A stretch of DNA of 64,000 nt from Bacillota bacterium (GTDB lineage Bacteria; Bacillota; Clostridia; Tissierellales; Peptoniphilaceae), in the NCBI GenBank assembly GCA_028724185.1, contig JAQYDN010000001.1, positions 124,001 to 188,000 of the forward strand, in the 5' to 3' direction. Under the pieces are notes generated by a model, which did no database searches, was not told the DNA's origin, and saw nothing but the letters and a program-made list of their open reading frames with translations. A program made the position numbers and the translations under genes. The number at the start of each line of letters is the position of its first letter. The stretch's first letter is position 1. Positions 27,678 through 37,693 of the stretch are shown here, one piece after another.

Positions 27678-29489
27678 TTACAATTCATTGATCGTTTCCG
27701 TGATGGACATCCGCTCCATTCTCTCGACGGGCCTATGGACGGCGAGGACCACCGCCGCAAACACAAACCCCACCGTCATCAACAGGAGGATGGCGGGAAA
27801 TTCCCAGACGGCGTAGCTGAAGTGCCTTTCAATCAGTCGAAAAAACAGCCATCTGTTACATAAAATCCCCGCGAGACTTCCCGCTACGGAACCCGATAAG
27901 GCGTACGTCAGCGCCTCCACCCTGATCATCTTCGCCAACTGCTCGGTATCCATCCCGATTGCGCGCATAATTCCATACTCTTTAATCCTCGATGAGACGC
28001 TCAACCGTATACTGTTGATCATATTTAATAAGCTGACGATTGCGATAATGATTAAGAACCCGTACACAAAAAACATAAATGCGATATAGGTCCCGATCGT
28101 CTTTTGATCGCGGCGATCGCTTACCGTCCCTTCGTCTCCGGCGATCCGTCGAATATGAGCCATATCGTCATCTTTGAAGTTTTCGTCTACCCGAAGCATC
28201 ACGAGTCGGTAGCCCACCTCACCGGTCATATGGATAAACGTGTCGCTCGATGTAATGAGCGTGGTATTTCCCCGCACGCTTCCGTCGTCGGAAAACGGGT
28301 TATATTTAAGTAATCCGGCGACCTCGTAGGTCCGATGATCGATCCGAACTTTCTCGCCTATCTCCACATCACTGCCTCTATCCCACGTCGCTAAAACGCC
28401 GCGTCCGCCTTTAAACACCTTCGATAAATCGCTGCCCCGCTTTAAGATCTTATCTTTTTTTAAGGCGGACAGATCAAAGTCGTCAAACGAGACGACGTCT
28501 ACGTTGGATGACGACGGGCCCATCTCCGCTTCCACATCGAACGCGGCCCTCCGCCCGTAGACATTTTTTATGCCGTGGACCTTCGCGAGTTCTTTTAGCC
28601 GATTTGAATCGATCGAATTAAGGGAATCTTCACTGACTATGTCGATATCCGCCGCGGCGTGCGACTGCGGCATCAGATAATTTACGAAATCGACGAAGAC
28701 TGAAAGCGTAAAAAACAAGATAATGCTTAGTGCGAAGGAACCCGTCAAGCGAAAGATGTTTTTCTTTCCCGCCAGAGCGTGATTCATCCCCAGACGGGTT
28801 TCTATGTTTAGGTCGTTCCCGCACTCGACCGCGCTTCGACGTTCCACGGTCTCGATATTTCCCGAGGCCGCGGCAATCGGCGAAATATTTGCCGCCTGCT
28901 TCGCCGGCTTCACCGCGGCCGCGAGCACCGCCATAAGACCCATCAATCCTCCGGCGGCGATCCCCGTCGCGCTCACGCCGAAAAGCGGAATGCCCAAAAA
29001 TTCTTCCCCTACCATATAGCGCAACCCGGCGCATAGGGCCCAGGTAACGACGATGCCGATCGATACGCCGATCGGTATGGCGATCTTCGACCAATTGAGG
29101 GCTTCTAATTTTACAAACGTCATCACCTGCTCTCGGCTCATGCCGATGCAGCGCATCATTCCGAAAAACTGCGTCCTCTCCGCGACGCTGTTGTTAAGAC
29201 TTCCCGAAATCATCAGCACGCCCGCGACGAGGATCAGGATAAATAGCGCCAGGGCGATGGAAAGAAGCGTCCGGGCCCATGCACTCGAATATAGATCTCC
29301 CATCGTCAATCCCGCGTGTTTTACCTGCAGCCGACTCATCTCCATGCGAATCGCCATGTCGGCCATGCTGAATATGGTCGTTACCAAAAAGACCGCGATC
29401 GCGATACACGCAATCGTCAAACGGTTCTGATGCCTGCGTGCTTTCGCGGAGAGGGGGATTAAGCTAAGATAACTTTTCATCTTCGACAC
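27678..29489 (-). CDS. FtsX-like ABC transporter permease
   Basis: Two FtsX-type repeats (FFGMMRCIGMSREQV; EYGIMRAIGMDTEQL) around a large extracellular domain. Confidence 0.88.
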   Translation of the reverse strand: MSKMKSYLSLIPLSAKARRHQNRLTIACIAIAVFLVTTIFSMADMAIRMEMSRLQVKHAGLTMGDLYSSAWARTLLSIALALFILILVAGVLMISGSLNNSVAERTQFFGMMRCIGMSREQVMTFVKLEALNWSKIAIPIGVSIGIVVTWALCAGLRYMVGEEFLGIPLFGVSATGIAAGGLMGLMAVLAAAVKPAKQAANISPIAAASGNIETVERRSAVECGNDLNIETRLGMNHALAGKKNIFRLTGSFALSIILFFTLSVFVDFVNYLMPQSHAAADIDIVSEDSLNSIDSNRLKELAKVHGIKNVYGRRAAFDVEAEMGPSSSNVDVVSFDDFDLSALKKDKILKRGSDLSKVFKGGRGVLATWDRGSDVEIGEKVRIDHRTYEVAGLLKYNPFSDDGSVRGNTTLITSSDTFIHMTGEVGYRLVMLRVDENFKDDDMAHIRRIAGDEGTVSDRRDQKTIGTYIAFMFFVYGFLIIIAIVSLLNMINSIRLSVSSRIKEYGIMRAIGMDTEQLAKMIRVEALTYALSGSVAGSLAGILCNRWLFFRLIERHFSYAVWEFPAILLLMTVGFVFAAVVLAVHRPVERMERMSITETINEL

Positions 29490-30159
29490 GTCCCTCGTCG
29501 ATTAAAATGCCGTCTGCGACCTTCAACACCCTGTCCGCGACTTGGGCGATGCGCCGATTGTGCGTAATCATCATAATCGTCTGTTTGTATTTTTTTGAAG
29601 ATTCCTTCAAAAGAGCCACCACTTCCGAGCTGTTCTTCGAGTCCAAATTGCCCGTCGGCTCGTCCGCGAGTATCAATAGCGGTCTCGCGATCAACGCCCG
29701 ACCGATCGCCACCCGCTGCTGTTGACCGCCGGAAAGTTCTCTCGGCAAGTGATTCCTCCGCTCCTTCAGTCCCAGGATTTCCAGTAATTCCTCGAGGTAC
29801 GCTTCGTCCGGTTTCTTATAATCCAACAAGATGGGAAAAATAATATTCTGCTCGACCGAAAGCTCGGGAATCAAATGAAACCCTTGAAAAATAAACCCGA
29901 TATTTCTGCGGCGAAAGATCGTGAGTTCGCGATCGTCCATCGAAAAAATATCTCTGCCGTCGATCGATACGCGCCCCGACGACGGCACGTCGAGCGCGCC
30001 GATAATATTTAAAAGCGTGCTTTTTCCCGATCCCGATTCGCCGACGATCGCCACAAATTCGCCTTTTTCTACCGAAAAATTGACCTCTTTTAATGCCCGG
30101 ACCGCACGGTTTCCGCTTCCATACGTCTTTGAAACGGATTTGATTTCCAATAAACTCAT
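29464..30159 (-). CDS. ABC transporter ATP-binding protein (MacB/LolD type)
   Basis: GESGSGKSTLLNIIGALD, LSGGQQQRVAIGRALIARP, LADEPTGNLDSKNS. Confidence 0.95.
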   Translation of the reverse strand: MSLLEIKSVSKTYGSGNRAVRALKEVNFSVEKGEFVAIVGESGSGKSTLLNIIGALDVPSSGRVSIDGRDIFSMDDRELTIFRRRNIGFIFQGFHLIPELSVEQNIIFPILLDYKKPDEAYLEELLEILGLKERRNHLPRELSGGQQQRVAIGRALIARPLLILADEPTGNLDSKNSSEVVALLKESSKKYKQTIMMITHNRRIAQVADRVLKVADGILIDEGRVEDEKLS

Positions 30160-30203
30160 ACATACACCTCTTTACGATTGATCTTCTATAAAAAGGCTAT
30201 CAT

Positions 30204-30253
30204 CCGAATCCTACGCGACCGTTACACCCGTACTACAATCGTGTAGGATTCGG
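30204..30253. repeat. 11-bp inverted repeat with internal 11-bp-phased direct repeats upstream of MacB-type ABC operon
   Basis: CCGAATCCTAC ... GTAGGATTCGG; internal minus-strand units TGTAGTACGGG / TGTAACGGTCG / CGTAGGATTCG. Confidence 0.6.
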
Positions 30254-31279
30254 AATATTGAGCAGAAATGTCGTCCCCTTTCCCCATTCGCTTAAGACTT
30301 CAATTGTCCCGCCGTGCGCTTCCACAATCGCCTTCGAAAGAGGAAGGCCAAGACCGAGACCTTGCCTATCCTGCGCAATCTTGCTTTGATAAAAGCGTTT
30401 GAAGATATGGTAGAGATCCTCTTCGCGGATGCCGCTCCCCGTATCCGACACGCTCATCTGTAACATCGACGGAGATGCCTCCCACCGAATATCGATCCGG
30501 TCTCCCGGGCGAGTGTGGTCGAGCGCATTCTTCACGAGATTGCTCAAGGCCTCGATCATCCAGTCTCTGTCACATACGAGTTCTACGCCTTCTTCGCCCC
30601 ATAAATGAAGGGACTTTCCCTCCTCTTTTACGCGATAAGAAAAATGACACTCTACCTCTCCTATGAACTCGCATACGTCCTCGGCGGACTTCTCGAGTGC
30701 CATCACGCCGGCATCCAGCCTGGCCAGTTTTAGCAAATTCTGCACCAACGTATTCAATCTGTCGAGTTCCCGCTCCGATGCCCGACTCAACTCCGCGATC
30801 GTCGCGTGATCGTCCGCCTCGTCGCAGATCAATCCGTTGTAAATACTCAAGGCCGCCAGAGGCGTCTTTATTTGATGCGATATGTCCGATATGATGTCCC
30901 TTAAAAATTTCTTTACCTTGATCTCATCCGCCGCGCGGCTCTCCAATATGGTCGACATGCCGTTAATCGAATCGAATAAGCGATATATCGGCCCCTCTCT
31001 GTCCGAAAAAATGCGCGCGCCGAGGTTCCCCTCGATGTACGCGTCGATCTTCTCTTCCGCTTCTTCGATCATCCGCGTCTCCGCCTTTAAATAGCGGTAG
31101 ACGACGCCCGCTATCGCGACCGTCGAGACGAGCGAGACGATAAACAGCGGCAGGGACAGATCGCTATAACGCTTCCACATACTCCATTGAGATACGGCGG
31201 CACCCGCTATGAGGATGATCACGATATGGATCAAGAGCTTTTTCGAGTCTCTGTTTGAAAATACCGACACCTTCACCAC
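30233..31279 (-). CDS. Sensor histidine kinase
   Basis: DISHQIKTPLAALSIY H-box, NLVKNALDHT, DTGSGI, GLGLGLPLSKAIVEAHGG. Confidence 0.93.
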   Translation of the reverse strand: MVKVSVFSNRDSKKLLIHIVIILIAGAAVSQWSMWKRYSDLSLPLFIVSLVSTVAIAGVVYRYLKAETRMIEEAEEKIDAYIEGNLGARIFSDREGPIYRLFDSINGMSTILESRAADEIKVKKFLRDIISDISHQIKTPLAALSIYNGLICDEADDHATIAELSRASERELDRLNTLVQNLLKLARLDAGVMALEKSAEDVCEFIGEVECHFSYRVKEEGKSLHLWGEEGVELVCDRDWMIEALSNLVKNALDHTRPGDRIDIRWEASPSMLQMSVSDTGSGIREEDLYHIFKRFYQSKIAQDRQGLGLGLPLSKAIVEAHGGTIEVLSEWGKGTTFLLNIPNPTRL

Positions 31280-31280
31280 C

Positions 31281-31967
31281 TCAACGATACACGTTCCACT
31301 TGTAGCCCATCTTGCGAACCGTTAAGATCATCTTCGGTTCGCCGGGGTCGTCCTCTATTTTTACTCGCAGCCTTCGAATATACACGCTGATCGCGCTGTT
31401 GTCTATATAGTGTTCGTCGCCGTCCCACAAATTTTCTAAAATCTGTTCTTTGGAGAGGACGGCATTCGGATGTCTCATAAAAAAACCGAGGAGCTTATAT
31501 TCACCCGCAGTAAGATCCAGCAACTCCCCGTCTTTATAGGCCGAACCCTCCGACAGAAGCAGTTCAATGCCGTTTGACTCCAACGTCGTTTCCGTGTTTT
31601 TGGCGTATTCCGCTCTGCGGAGCAATGCGTTAATCCTCGATAGAAAAATGCCTAATTTAAAGGGCTTCGTGATATAGTCGTCCGCCCCTATGTCCAATCC
31701 CATGACAATATTGACTTCCTCATCCGACGCCGTCAAAAAGATAATGGGAACGCTCGACGTCGACCTCACTTTTTTGCAAAAGTCGAACCCCGACCCGTCC
31801 GGCAAGAATACGTCCAATATGAGCAAATGATACGTTCGTTCCGCCCACAGGGTCTCCGCTTCGCAAAGATTTTTAGCTATATCCACCTCGAATCCCTGTT
31901 TTTTTAAGGCAAACGATAAGCCGTATATTAAACTTCGGTCATCTTCAAGTAACAATAGTTTATTCAT
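31281..31967 (-). CDS. OmpR-family response regulator
   Basis: LLLEDDRSLIYG, LDVFLPDGSG, ADDYITKPF, SVYIRRLRVKIEDDP. Confidence 0.95.
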   Translation of the reverse strand: MNKLLLLEDDRSLIYGLSFALKKQGFEVDIAKNLCEAETLWAERTYHLLILDVFLPDGSGFDFCKKVRSTSSVPIIFLTASDEEVNIVMGLDIGADDYITKPFKLGIFLSRINALLRRAEYAKNTETTLESNGIELLLSEGSAYKDGELLDLTAGEYKLLGFFMRHPNAVLSKEQILENLWDGDEHYIDNSAISVYIRRLRVKIEDDPGEPKMILTVRKMGYKWNVYR

Positions 31968-32160
31968 TGGGCGCGCTCCATCTCACTGCATTCGGCATAT
32001 TCCGACGTTTGTTATCTCAACTCCGTTCAGCTTTATATTATTTAAAAATCCCGTTTTCCTCAAGTTTTTAAACGATATAATATTCGATCCGCATGATTCC
32101 TCTTAAAATCCTCCCCATGCCGTCCTTTCCCCTAGCGACGATGTCTACAAATAATTCACC

Positions 32161-32198
32161 ATAAAAAAAGCTTCGACGCATTTCGTCAAAGCTTTTCC
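32161..32198 (-). terminator. Terminator of first osmoprotectant operon
   Basis: Minus strand AAAAGCTTTGACGAAATGCGTCGAAGCTTTTTTT. Confidence 0.8.
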
Positions 32199-32243
32199 CT
32201 ATTGAAATCGGCTCCGCTCCCATTCTCTCAAATTTGCCGACTC

Positions 32244-32996
32244 CTACGCTCTCATCCCGTGATCGTATCCGCTGCTGTTGACCAATCTCCGCACGAAGTC
32301 GTTCGCCGGGTGTTCCGTCAGTTCCTCGGGCCTCCCGTACTGTTGAATTTCGCCGCGGTCCATCACGAGGACTTTGGTGCCGAGCTTCATCGCCTCTTCG
32401 ATGTCGTGAGTGACGAAGAGAACCGTGATGCCCGTCTCCTTGTGAATTCTCTTGAGTTCGTCTTGGAGCTGTCCGCGCGTAATCGCATCGACCGCACCGA
32501 AAGGTTCGTCCATCAGGAGAATCTCGGGCGATGCGGCGAGCGCCCTCGCGATGCCTACGCGTTGTTGCTGCCCGCCCGAGAGCTCCGAGGGATAGCGCTC
32601 TTTCATCGACGCGTCGAGTCCCACGATCTTCATCCACTTTTCGACGGCCCGTTTCGTCTTGGCCTTGTTTCTCTTGTTGAGGAGGCTCGGGACGTAGGAG
32701 ATGTTCTCCTCCACCGTCATATGCGGAAACAACACGCTCCCCTGGATGGCGTAGCCGATGCTCCTACGGAGGGCGATGAGGTCTCTTTCCCGGACGTTTT
32801 TTCCGTTGACCAGGACGTCGCCGCTCGTCGGCTCCTGCAGGCCGTTGATCATCTTGAGCGCCGTCGTCTTCCCGCCGCCGGAGGTGCCGACGATCGTCAC
32901 AAATTCGCCTTCTTCGATCGTCAGATTTAAGTCCGGAATCACGACGTCCTCGCCGTAAGCCTTTTTTACGTGGCGAAATTCAATGACCGTATTCAT
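32244..32996 (-). CDS. Osmoprotectant (glycine betaine/choline) ABC transporter ATP-binding protein, no CBS domains
   Basis: GTSGGGKTTALKMINGLQEPTSGDVLVNGKNV, YAIQGSVLFPHMTVEENI, LSGGQQQRVGIARAL; ends after GGIQQYGRPEEL-like segment. Confidence 0.9.
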   Translation of the reverse strand: MNTVIEFRHVKKAYGEDVVIPDLNLTIEEGEFVTIVGTSGGGKTTALKMINGLQEPTSGDVLVNGKNVRERDLIALRRSIGYAIQGSVLFPHMTVEENISYVPSLLNKRNKAKTKRAVEKWMKIVGLDASMKERYPSELSGGQQQRVGIARALAASPEILLMDEPFGAVDAITRGQLQDELKRIHKETGITVLFVTHDIEEAMKLGTKVLVMDRGEIQQYGRPEELTEHPANDFVRRLVNSSGYDHGMRA

Positions 32997-33045
32997 ACGC
33001 GCATGCTCCTTTTTATTGCTTCTCCTGTGCGAAAACTTTCCGCAA

Positions 33046-34584
33046 CTAGTTCAATATCCCCTTCTCTTGAAGGAACGCCCTCGCCACGTCGCGCGGCTCC
33101 TTCTTCTCGACTTCCAGTTTATAGTTCATCTCTTGCATATCCTCTTCCGTCAAGATATGATCGAGCGTCTGAAGCGCGTCGTGCAACTCGGGATACTTAT
33201 CGAGCGTCTCCTGGCGCACGACGATGCCGCACTGATAGGACGGATACATATTTTTATCGTCTTTCAGCACGACGACGTCGGATTGCGACAGCTGTCCGTC
33301 CGTGGTATTGATCGGCATGATGTCGATCTTTCCGCTGTTGATCGCCCGGTACTTCAACCCCATATCCATATCCTTCGTGGATTTAAAAGAGAGATTGTAC
33401 GTGTCGCGCAATTGTTCATAACCGTCGCGCCGCTCGAAGAAGTCGTACTGCGCGCCGAAGACCAACTCGCCGTTCAGCTTCTCGAGATCCGAGTAAGTCT
33501 TGAGGTCGTACCGATCCGCGATATCTCTTCGAACGATCATGCCGAAGGTATCGTTAAACCCGAGCATGACGTCCCACGTCATGTTCAATTTCTCTCGGTA
33601 GTCTTTCTGCAGCTCGTCGAACCGCTCCTCGGTGTAGAAACTGTCCAGTTTCAAGACCTGGTTCCAGCCGGTTCCCGTGTATTCCGGATAGAGATCGAAC
33701 TCGCCGCTTTCCATCGCGGGCTGAATATTCGACGTTCCGCCCCCGACGCCCTGCGTCAAATCGACCTTGAGGTCGGTCTCTTCTTCGATGACGGCCTTCA
33801 ACATCTCGCCCAAAATGTACTGTTCGGTCATAGGCTTTGTCGCGATGTGGACGACTTTTCTCCCGCCTCGCGGCGCGACGACGCCGAAGACGAGGCCCGC
33901 GATCAACGCCAAGGCCGTAAATGCCATCACTTTATTTTGTCTCTTCGCTTTTTTTCCGCGCTTTTTCATGCGCTTTTCCATCACGCCCAACAGAAAGTCG
34001 ACGAGGAGGGCAAAGAGCGCGATCAGGATACTCCCGACAAAAGTCATCGCCGCGTTGTTGGTCGTAATGCCGCGATAAATGGCGACCCCGAGTCCGCCCG
34101 CGCCGATAAACGAGGCGATCCCCGCGAGGGCGATCGTCATCGTCACCATGTTGCGGATACCCGAAAAGATCACGGGCATCGCGAGCGGAAGTTGTATCCG
34201 AAAGAGCATCTGGGCGGGCGTACTGCCCATCCCTTCCGCCGCCTCGAGAATCGCGGGGTCGACGTTTATCATGCCCGTATAAGTATTTCGCACCATCGGA
34301 AGAAGTGCATAGATCGTAAGCGCGATCACGGCCGTCCCGTTGCCGATCCCCGAAAAGGGGATCAATAGACCGAGCATCGAGATCGAGGGAATCGTATAGA
34401 GAAAGTTAATGACCCCGAGCGTCGGCTTGGCCGCCTTGTCGTATTGGCTGATTAAAATTCCCGCGATCCCGCCGAATACGATCGCGATCAGCACGACGGC
34501 GAGCGATATCTCGATGTGCTCGAGGAGAAGTTTTCCGAAAAAATCCCCCCGCGTCGTAAGCAGCGTCCACGCCTCTTTGAACAT
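33046..34584 (-). CDS. Osmoprotectant ABC transporter permease/substrate-binding fusion
   Basis: N-terminal BPD permease (EAAEGMGSTPAQMLFRIQLPLAMPVIFSGIR), C-terminal OpuAC/OpuCC-type binding domain (VHIATKPMTEQYILGEML...GTGWNQVL). Confidence 0.92.
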   Translation of the reverse strand: MFKEAWTLLTTRGDFFGKLLLEHIEISLAVVLIAIVFGGIAGILISQYDKAAKPTLGVINFLYTIPSISMLGLLIPFSGIGNGTAVIALTIYALLPMVRNTYTGMINVDPAILEAAEGMGSTPAQMLFRIQLPLAMPVIFSGIRNMVTMTIALAGIASFIGAGGLGVAIYRGITTNNAAMTFVGSILIALFALLVDFLLGVMEKRMKKRGKKAKRQNKVMAFTALALIAGLVFGVVAPRGGRKVVHIATKPMTEQYILGEMLKAVIEEETDLKVDLTQGVGGGTSNIQPAMESGEFDLYPEYTGTGWNQVLKLDSFYTEERFDELQKDYREKLNMTWDVMLGFNDTFGMIVRRDIADRYDLKTYSDLEKLNGELVFGAQYDFFERRDGYEQLRDTYNLSFKSTKDMDMGLKYRAINSGKIDIMPINTTDGQLSQSDVVVLKDDKNMYPSYQCGIVVRQETLDKYPELHDALQTLDHILTEEDMQEMNYKLEVEKKEPRDVARAFLQEKGILN

Positions 34585-34788
34585 GTCGTCCTCCTCTTTT
34601 TATTCCCATACGGCAAACCGCATCTCTTAACGCAAAGACCACGCGCATGCCCCGACTCCTACGTCTCGACATCGACCGCACCCGTCTCCTTCGATCGACC
34701 GCGGCACAAAAAAACATCCGGCGGACACTTCGAAACCGCGCGATATGTTTTACGCCGGTTGCCCAGCCTCGCAATCGATCGTCACGTA

Positions 34789-34817
34789 TATATATAACCG
34801 CTTTCAAAAAAACTCAA
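34789..34817 (-). promoter_or_regulatory. Promoter of first osmoprotectant operon TTGAGT-N17-TATATA
   Basis: Hexamers and spacing on minus strand; predicts about 195-nt leader. Confidence 0.5.
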
Positions 34818-34867
34818 ACGCCCCTCCGCACACCCCTTCCCGCGATCAGCCGCCCCTCTCCGGGCAA

Positions 34868-34899
34868 CAAAAAACACCGGAAATCTTTCCGGTGCTTTC
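34868..34899 (-). terminator. Terminator of TCS operon
   Basis: Minus strand GCACCGGAAAGATTTCCGGTGTTTTTT. Confidence 0.85.
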
Positions 34900-34905
34900 T
34901 CGCAT

Positions 34906-36291
34906 CTAACGTCGCCCGAGCGCTTCGACGAGCGGCAGGTCGATCGAAACCGCGGCCCCCTCCGCGTCCTCTCTGTTTTTTAAGACGAGTCGCCCGCCGT
35001 GGCGCCGCGCGATCTGATCCGCTGAATATAGCCCCAACCCGTAGTGCGCGGAATCGTGCCTGCTCGCATCGCCCCGATAAAAGGGTTCGGCGCCGTGCGA
35101 GGCGTCTCGCCCCGTAAAGCCCTTCCCGCAATCTAATACTTCAATCGTTAGATCATGCTCTCCCGTCCTCATTCGAAGCGCAATCTCGGAACGCGCGGGG
35201 GAGTACTCGACGGCATTCGTCGCGATGTTTTGAACGGCCCGCTCCAAAAGCGCTACATCGACGCGGATCGTTTCATCGCCGAGCGCGACCTCCTCCCTCA
35301 GGGGACGCCCCGAGGTAGAGGTAATCTCTTTTACCAAGCTCGCGAGGCGATCGCCGAGCGCGCGCACGGACATTTCTTCCACGTGCCATGTTCCGTCGCT
35401 CTCCATTTTATTGGCGAGCATCAGCGCCTTCATGTACTCGGCCATGCGGTCCGTATTCTTGGCGATGTAACCGACGTAAAGTGCCTGTTCCTCCGACAGG
35501 TCCGTCTCCTTTAAAAGGTCCGCATTGCCCTTTACAATCGCAAGCGGCGTCTTGACGTCGTGGAGAAGCGCGGAAACGCGCCCCTTTCTGCGCTCGCCTT
35601 CTTCCCACTGCGCCCTCAAGGACTCGCTGAGCGCCGACTTCATCTCGTCGAGGCTCCTCAACACGCGGTTAAACTCCTTGACATTCGAATACTCGACCTC
35701 GAAGTCGAGATCCTCCTCGGCGATCTGCTCGGACGCCTTCACCATCAGGTTTAATTGCCTCGTCAGCTTCTTCGCCCAAATGATCGTGACGCCCGATCCG
35801 CTCAAGACACACAGGAGGAGTATGATGGACAACAGGAGATTCTCCGACTCGGGCAGGTGGCGGTTCATCCACGCGTCGCGATAATACGATTTTATCGCGT
35901 AGCTCACGACGACGTAGCCGTCGTCCCGCTTCACTTCCATATACGGCGCGCTCGACGTCGACGGGATTTTTCCGTCGTGGAATTGCATCGCCCTTTCTAT
36001 CTCATCTTTCGTCATATCCGTCTCGACGACGCGACCGTCGTCGGATAAAAAGACGTACTTCGCCCGCTCGGGAATCAAGTTCGCGTCGAACGGATCGACC
36101 GCCGCGATCTCCTTTCTGTTTTTGAAAATCTCGTTTTCCGTTCCGTTTGAGGGCACGATTGCCCCCCGATTGATCAACAGGTCAAAGAATAAAAATGAAA
36201 TCGCGACCGACAGGATAAACGCAACTCCCGCGCTCAGCAGGTATTTTAAAAAGACGCTATGGATCGACTGACCGCACTCCCTTACTTCCAT
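34906..36291 (-). CDS. Sensor histidine kinase
   Basis: ALLHDVKTPLAIVKGNADLL H-box, NIATNAVEYS, HYGLGLYSADQIARRHGG; start overlaps RR stop. Confidence 0.92.
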   Translation of the reverse strand: MEVRECGQSIHSVFLKYLLSAGVAFILSVAISFLFFDLLINRGAIVPSNGTENEIFKNRKEIAAVDPFDANLIPERAKYVFLSDDGRVVETDMTKDEIERAMQFHDGKIPSTSSAPYMEVKRDDGYVVVSYAIKSYYRDAWMNRHLPESENLLLSIILLLCVLSGSGVTIIWAKKLTRQLNLMVKASEQIAEEDLDFEVEYSNVKEFNRVLRSLDEMKSALSESLRAQWEEGERRKGRVSALLHDVKTPLAIVKGNADLLKETDLSEEQALYVGYIAKNTDRMAEYMKALMLANKMESDGTWHVEEMSVRALGDRLASLVKEITSTSGRPLREEVALGDETIRVDVALLERAVQNIATNAVEYSPARSEIALRMRTGEHDLTIEVLDCGKGFTGRDASHGAEPFYRGDASRHDSAHYGLGLYSADQIARRHGGRLVLKNREDAEGAAVSIDLPLVEALGRR

Positions 36292-36941
36292 TTGTATCCG
36301 AGCCCCCAAACCGTCTCGATCGGATGTTCTCCGCATCGCTGAAATTTCGACCGAATGTTTTTAATGTGTTCGGAAATCGCCGAGGTGCCTCCCGATCCGT
36401 CGTAGCCGAAGACGACGTCGTAGATCTGTTCCCGCGAAAAGACCTGCCCCCTTCTTCGCGCGAGCAATTCGCATATGTCGTACTCCGACTTCGTCAAGGG
36501 CACCTTCTCTCCGCGCGCAAACACCTCCCTCGCCGATAAGTCGAAGCGCACGTCCTCGACGTTCAGCGCGACGTGCCTCTCCCGTTTTTCTCTTCTGAGA
36601 TGCGCCTCGACCCGCGCCGACAATTCCTTGACGCCGAAGGGCTTCGTCACGTAATCGTCCGCCCCGCTCAACAGCCCCTCGACGACGTCGTCTTCCATCG
36701 TCTTCGCCGTTAAAAAGAGGATCGGGCAATCCACCTTCGGCCGTATCGTCCGACAAAATTGAAGGCCGTCCACGCCGGGCATCATGATGTCCAGCAAGAT
36801 TAAATCGTACAGCTTCAGCCGCTCCTCCGGTATATCCTCGGGATTTCGACAGATGTCCACGTCGTATCCGCGCTTTTCTAAAATGTTTTTTATCAGAACC
36901 AAGATATCTTCTTCGTCGTCTACGGCCAAAATTCTAACCAC
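36282..36941 (-). CDS. OmpR-family response regulator
   Basis: ILAVDDEEDILVL, LDIMMPGVDG, ADDYVTKPFG, EHIKNIRSKF; GTG start after GAGGAGG. Confidence 0.94.
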   Translation of the reverse strand: MVRILAVDDEEDILVLIKNILEKRGYDVDICRNPEDIPEERLKLYDLILLDIMMPGVDGLQFCRTIRPKVDCPILFLTAKTMEDDVVEGLLSGADDYVTKPFGVKELSARVEAHLRREKRERHVALNVEDVRFDLSAREVFARGEKVPLTKSEYDICELLARRRGQVFSREQIYDVVFGYDGSGGTSAISEHIKNIRSKFQRCGEHPIETVWGLGYKWK

Positions 36942-36955
36942 GTCATCCTCCTCGA

Positions 36956-37693
36956 CTACTCGCCATCCGACGTCCCGTCCCACCTCGCAAACCACACAAG
37001 CGACACGGCGATCAAACACGCGCTCATCGGAACGGCGACGAGCGCCCACGTCAAAAATTCTCCTCCGACATACTCCGCCCCCAAGCTGTCTCTCAAGACA
37101 TACGTCGCCGAGAGCCTGATCGGCCACGCGGCGGGAAAATAGTACCATGCGCCGTCGCCCAGGCCCGTCTGCGAAAGAAATGCGATCAGCGTCTCCACAA
37201 AGCCCAAGCCCAGCGACGCGCCCCCGCCGAAACGCGCGGCCGTCCACATATGGATCGCGTAGATGGCGATGCTCCCCGAGAGAACGAACGCCGCTCCGAT
37301 CGCCCATTCCGCGGGCGTCTGTCCGCCCGAAAGCGCGGCGAAGAGCGCGACCGCGAGACCGATCGCCACCAGCGCGCCGATGAGGAGTGCGACGAACTTA
37401 CCCATATATATTTTCGCCCGAGAGCGCGTCAAAGACAAGAGGGCTTGAAAATTTCCCGCCTCGCGTTCCATTTCCGTCGCCTTTGCCGTCACCGCGCCGA
37501 TCGCGATCGGAAGGACGCCGCTCAATAGAGTAAGGTAACTTTCTGCCCTCTCGATATCGTCAAAGCGCGCGAGCGCGGTTTCCCTCGCGGCCACAAAAAA
37601 CAAAAGCGCGTATACGACCGGAAGTGCGAGATGCACCCACGGAAGCCAAGTATGTCTGATCTTGTAACATTCCGATCTCAGTGCGCGCATCAT
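36956..37693 (-). CDS. ABC-2 permease (lantibiotic-immunity EG type)
   Basis: MMRALRSECYKIRHTWLPWVHL; EREAGNFQALLSLTRSRAKIYMGK typical of LanE/G, BcrB-like permeases. Confidence 0.85.
   Translation of the reverse strand: MMRALRSECYKIRHTWLPWVHLALPVVYALLFFVAARETALARFDDIERAESYLTLLSGVLPIAIGAVTAKATEMEREAGNFQALLSLTRSRAKIYMGKFVALLIGALVAIGLAVALFAALSGGQTPAEWAIGAAFVLSGSIAIYAIHMWTAARFGGGASLGLGFVETLIAFLSQTGLGDGAWYYFPAAWPIRLSATYVLRDSLGAEYVGGEFLTWALVAVPMSACLIAVSLVWFARWDGTSDGE

Noticed and set aside
32983-34368. 461-aa plus-strand ORF
   Set aside because: Fully antisense to the well-supported osmoprotectant permease/binding fusion; low-complexity Arg/His/Asp-rich translation, typical shadow ORF of GC-rich codon usage
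36282-37307. 341-aa response regulator ORF as given by the track
   Set aside because: N-terminal extension is out-of-frame permease sequence; GTG at 36941 with GAGGAGG gives a normal-sized RR
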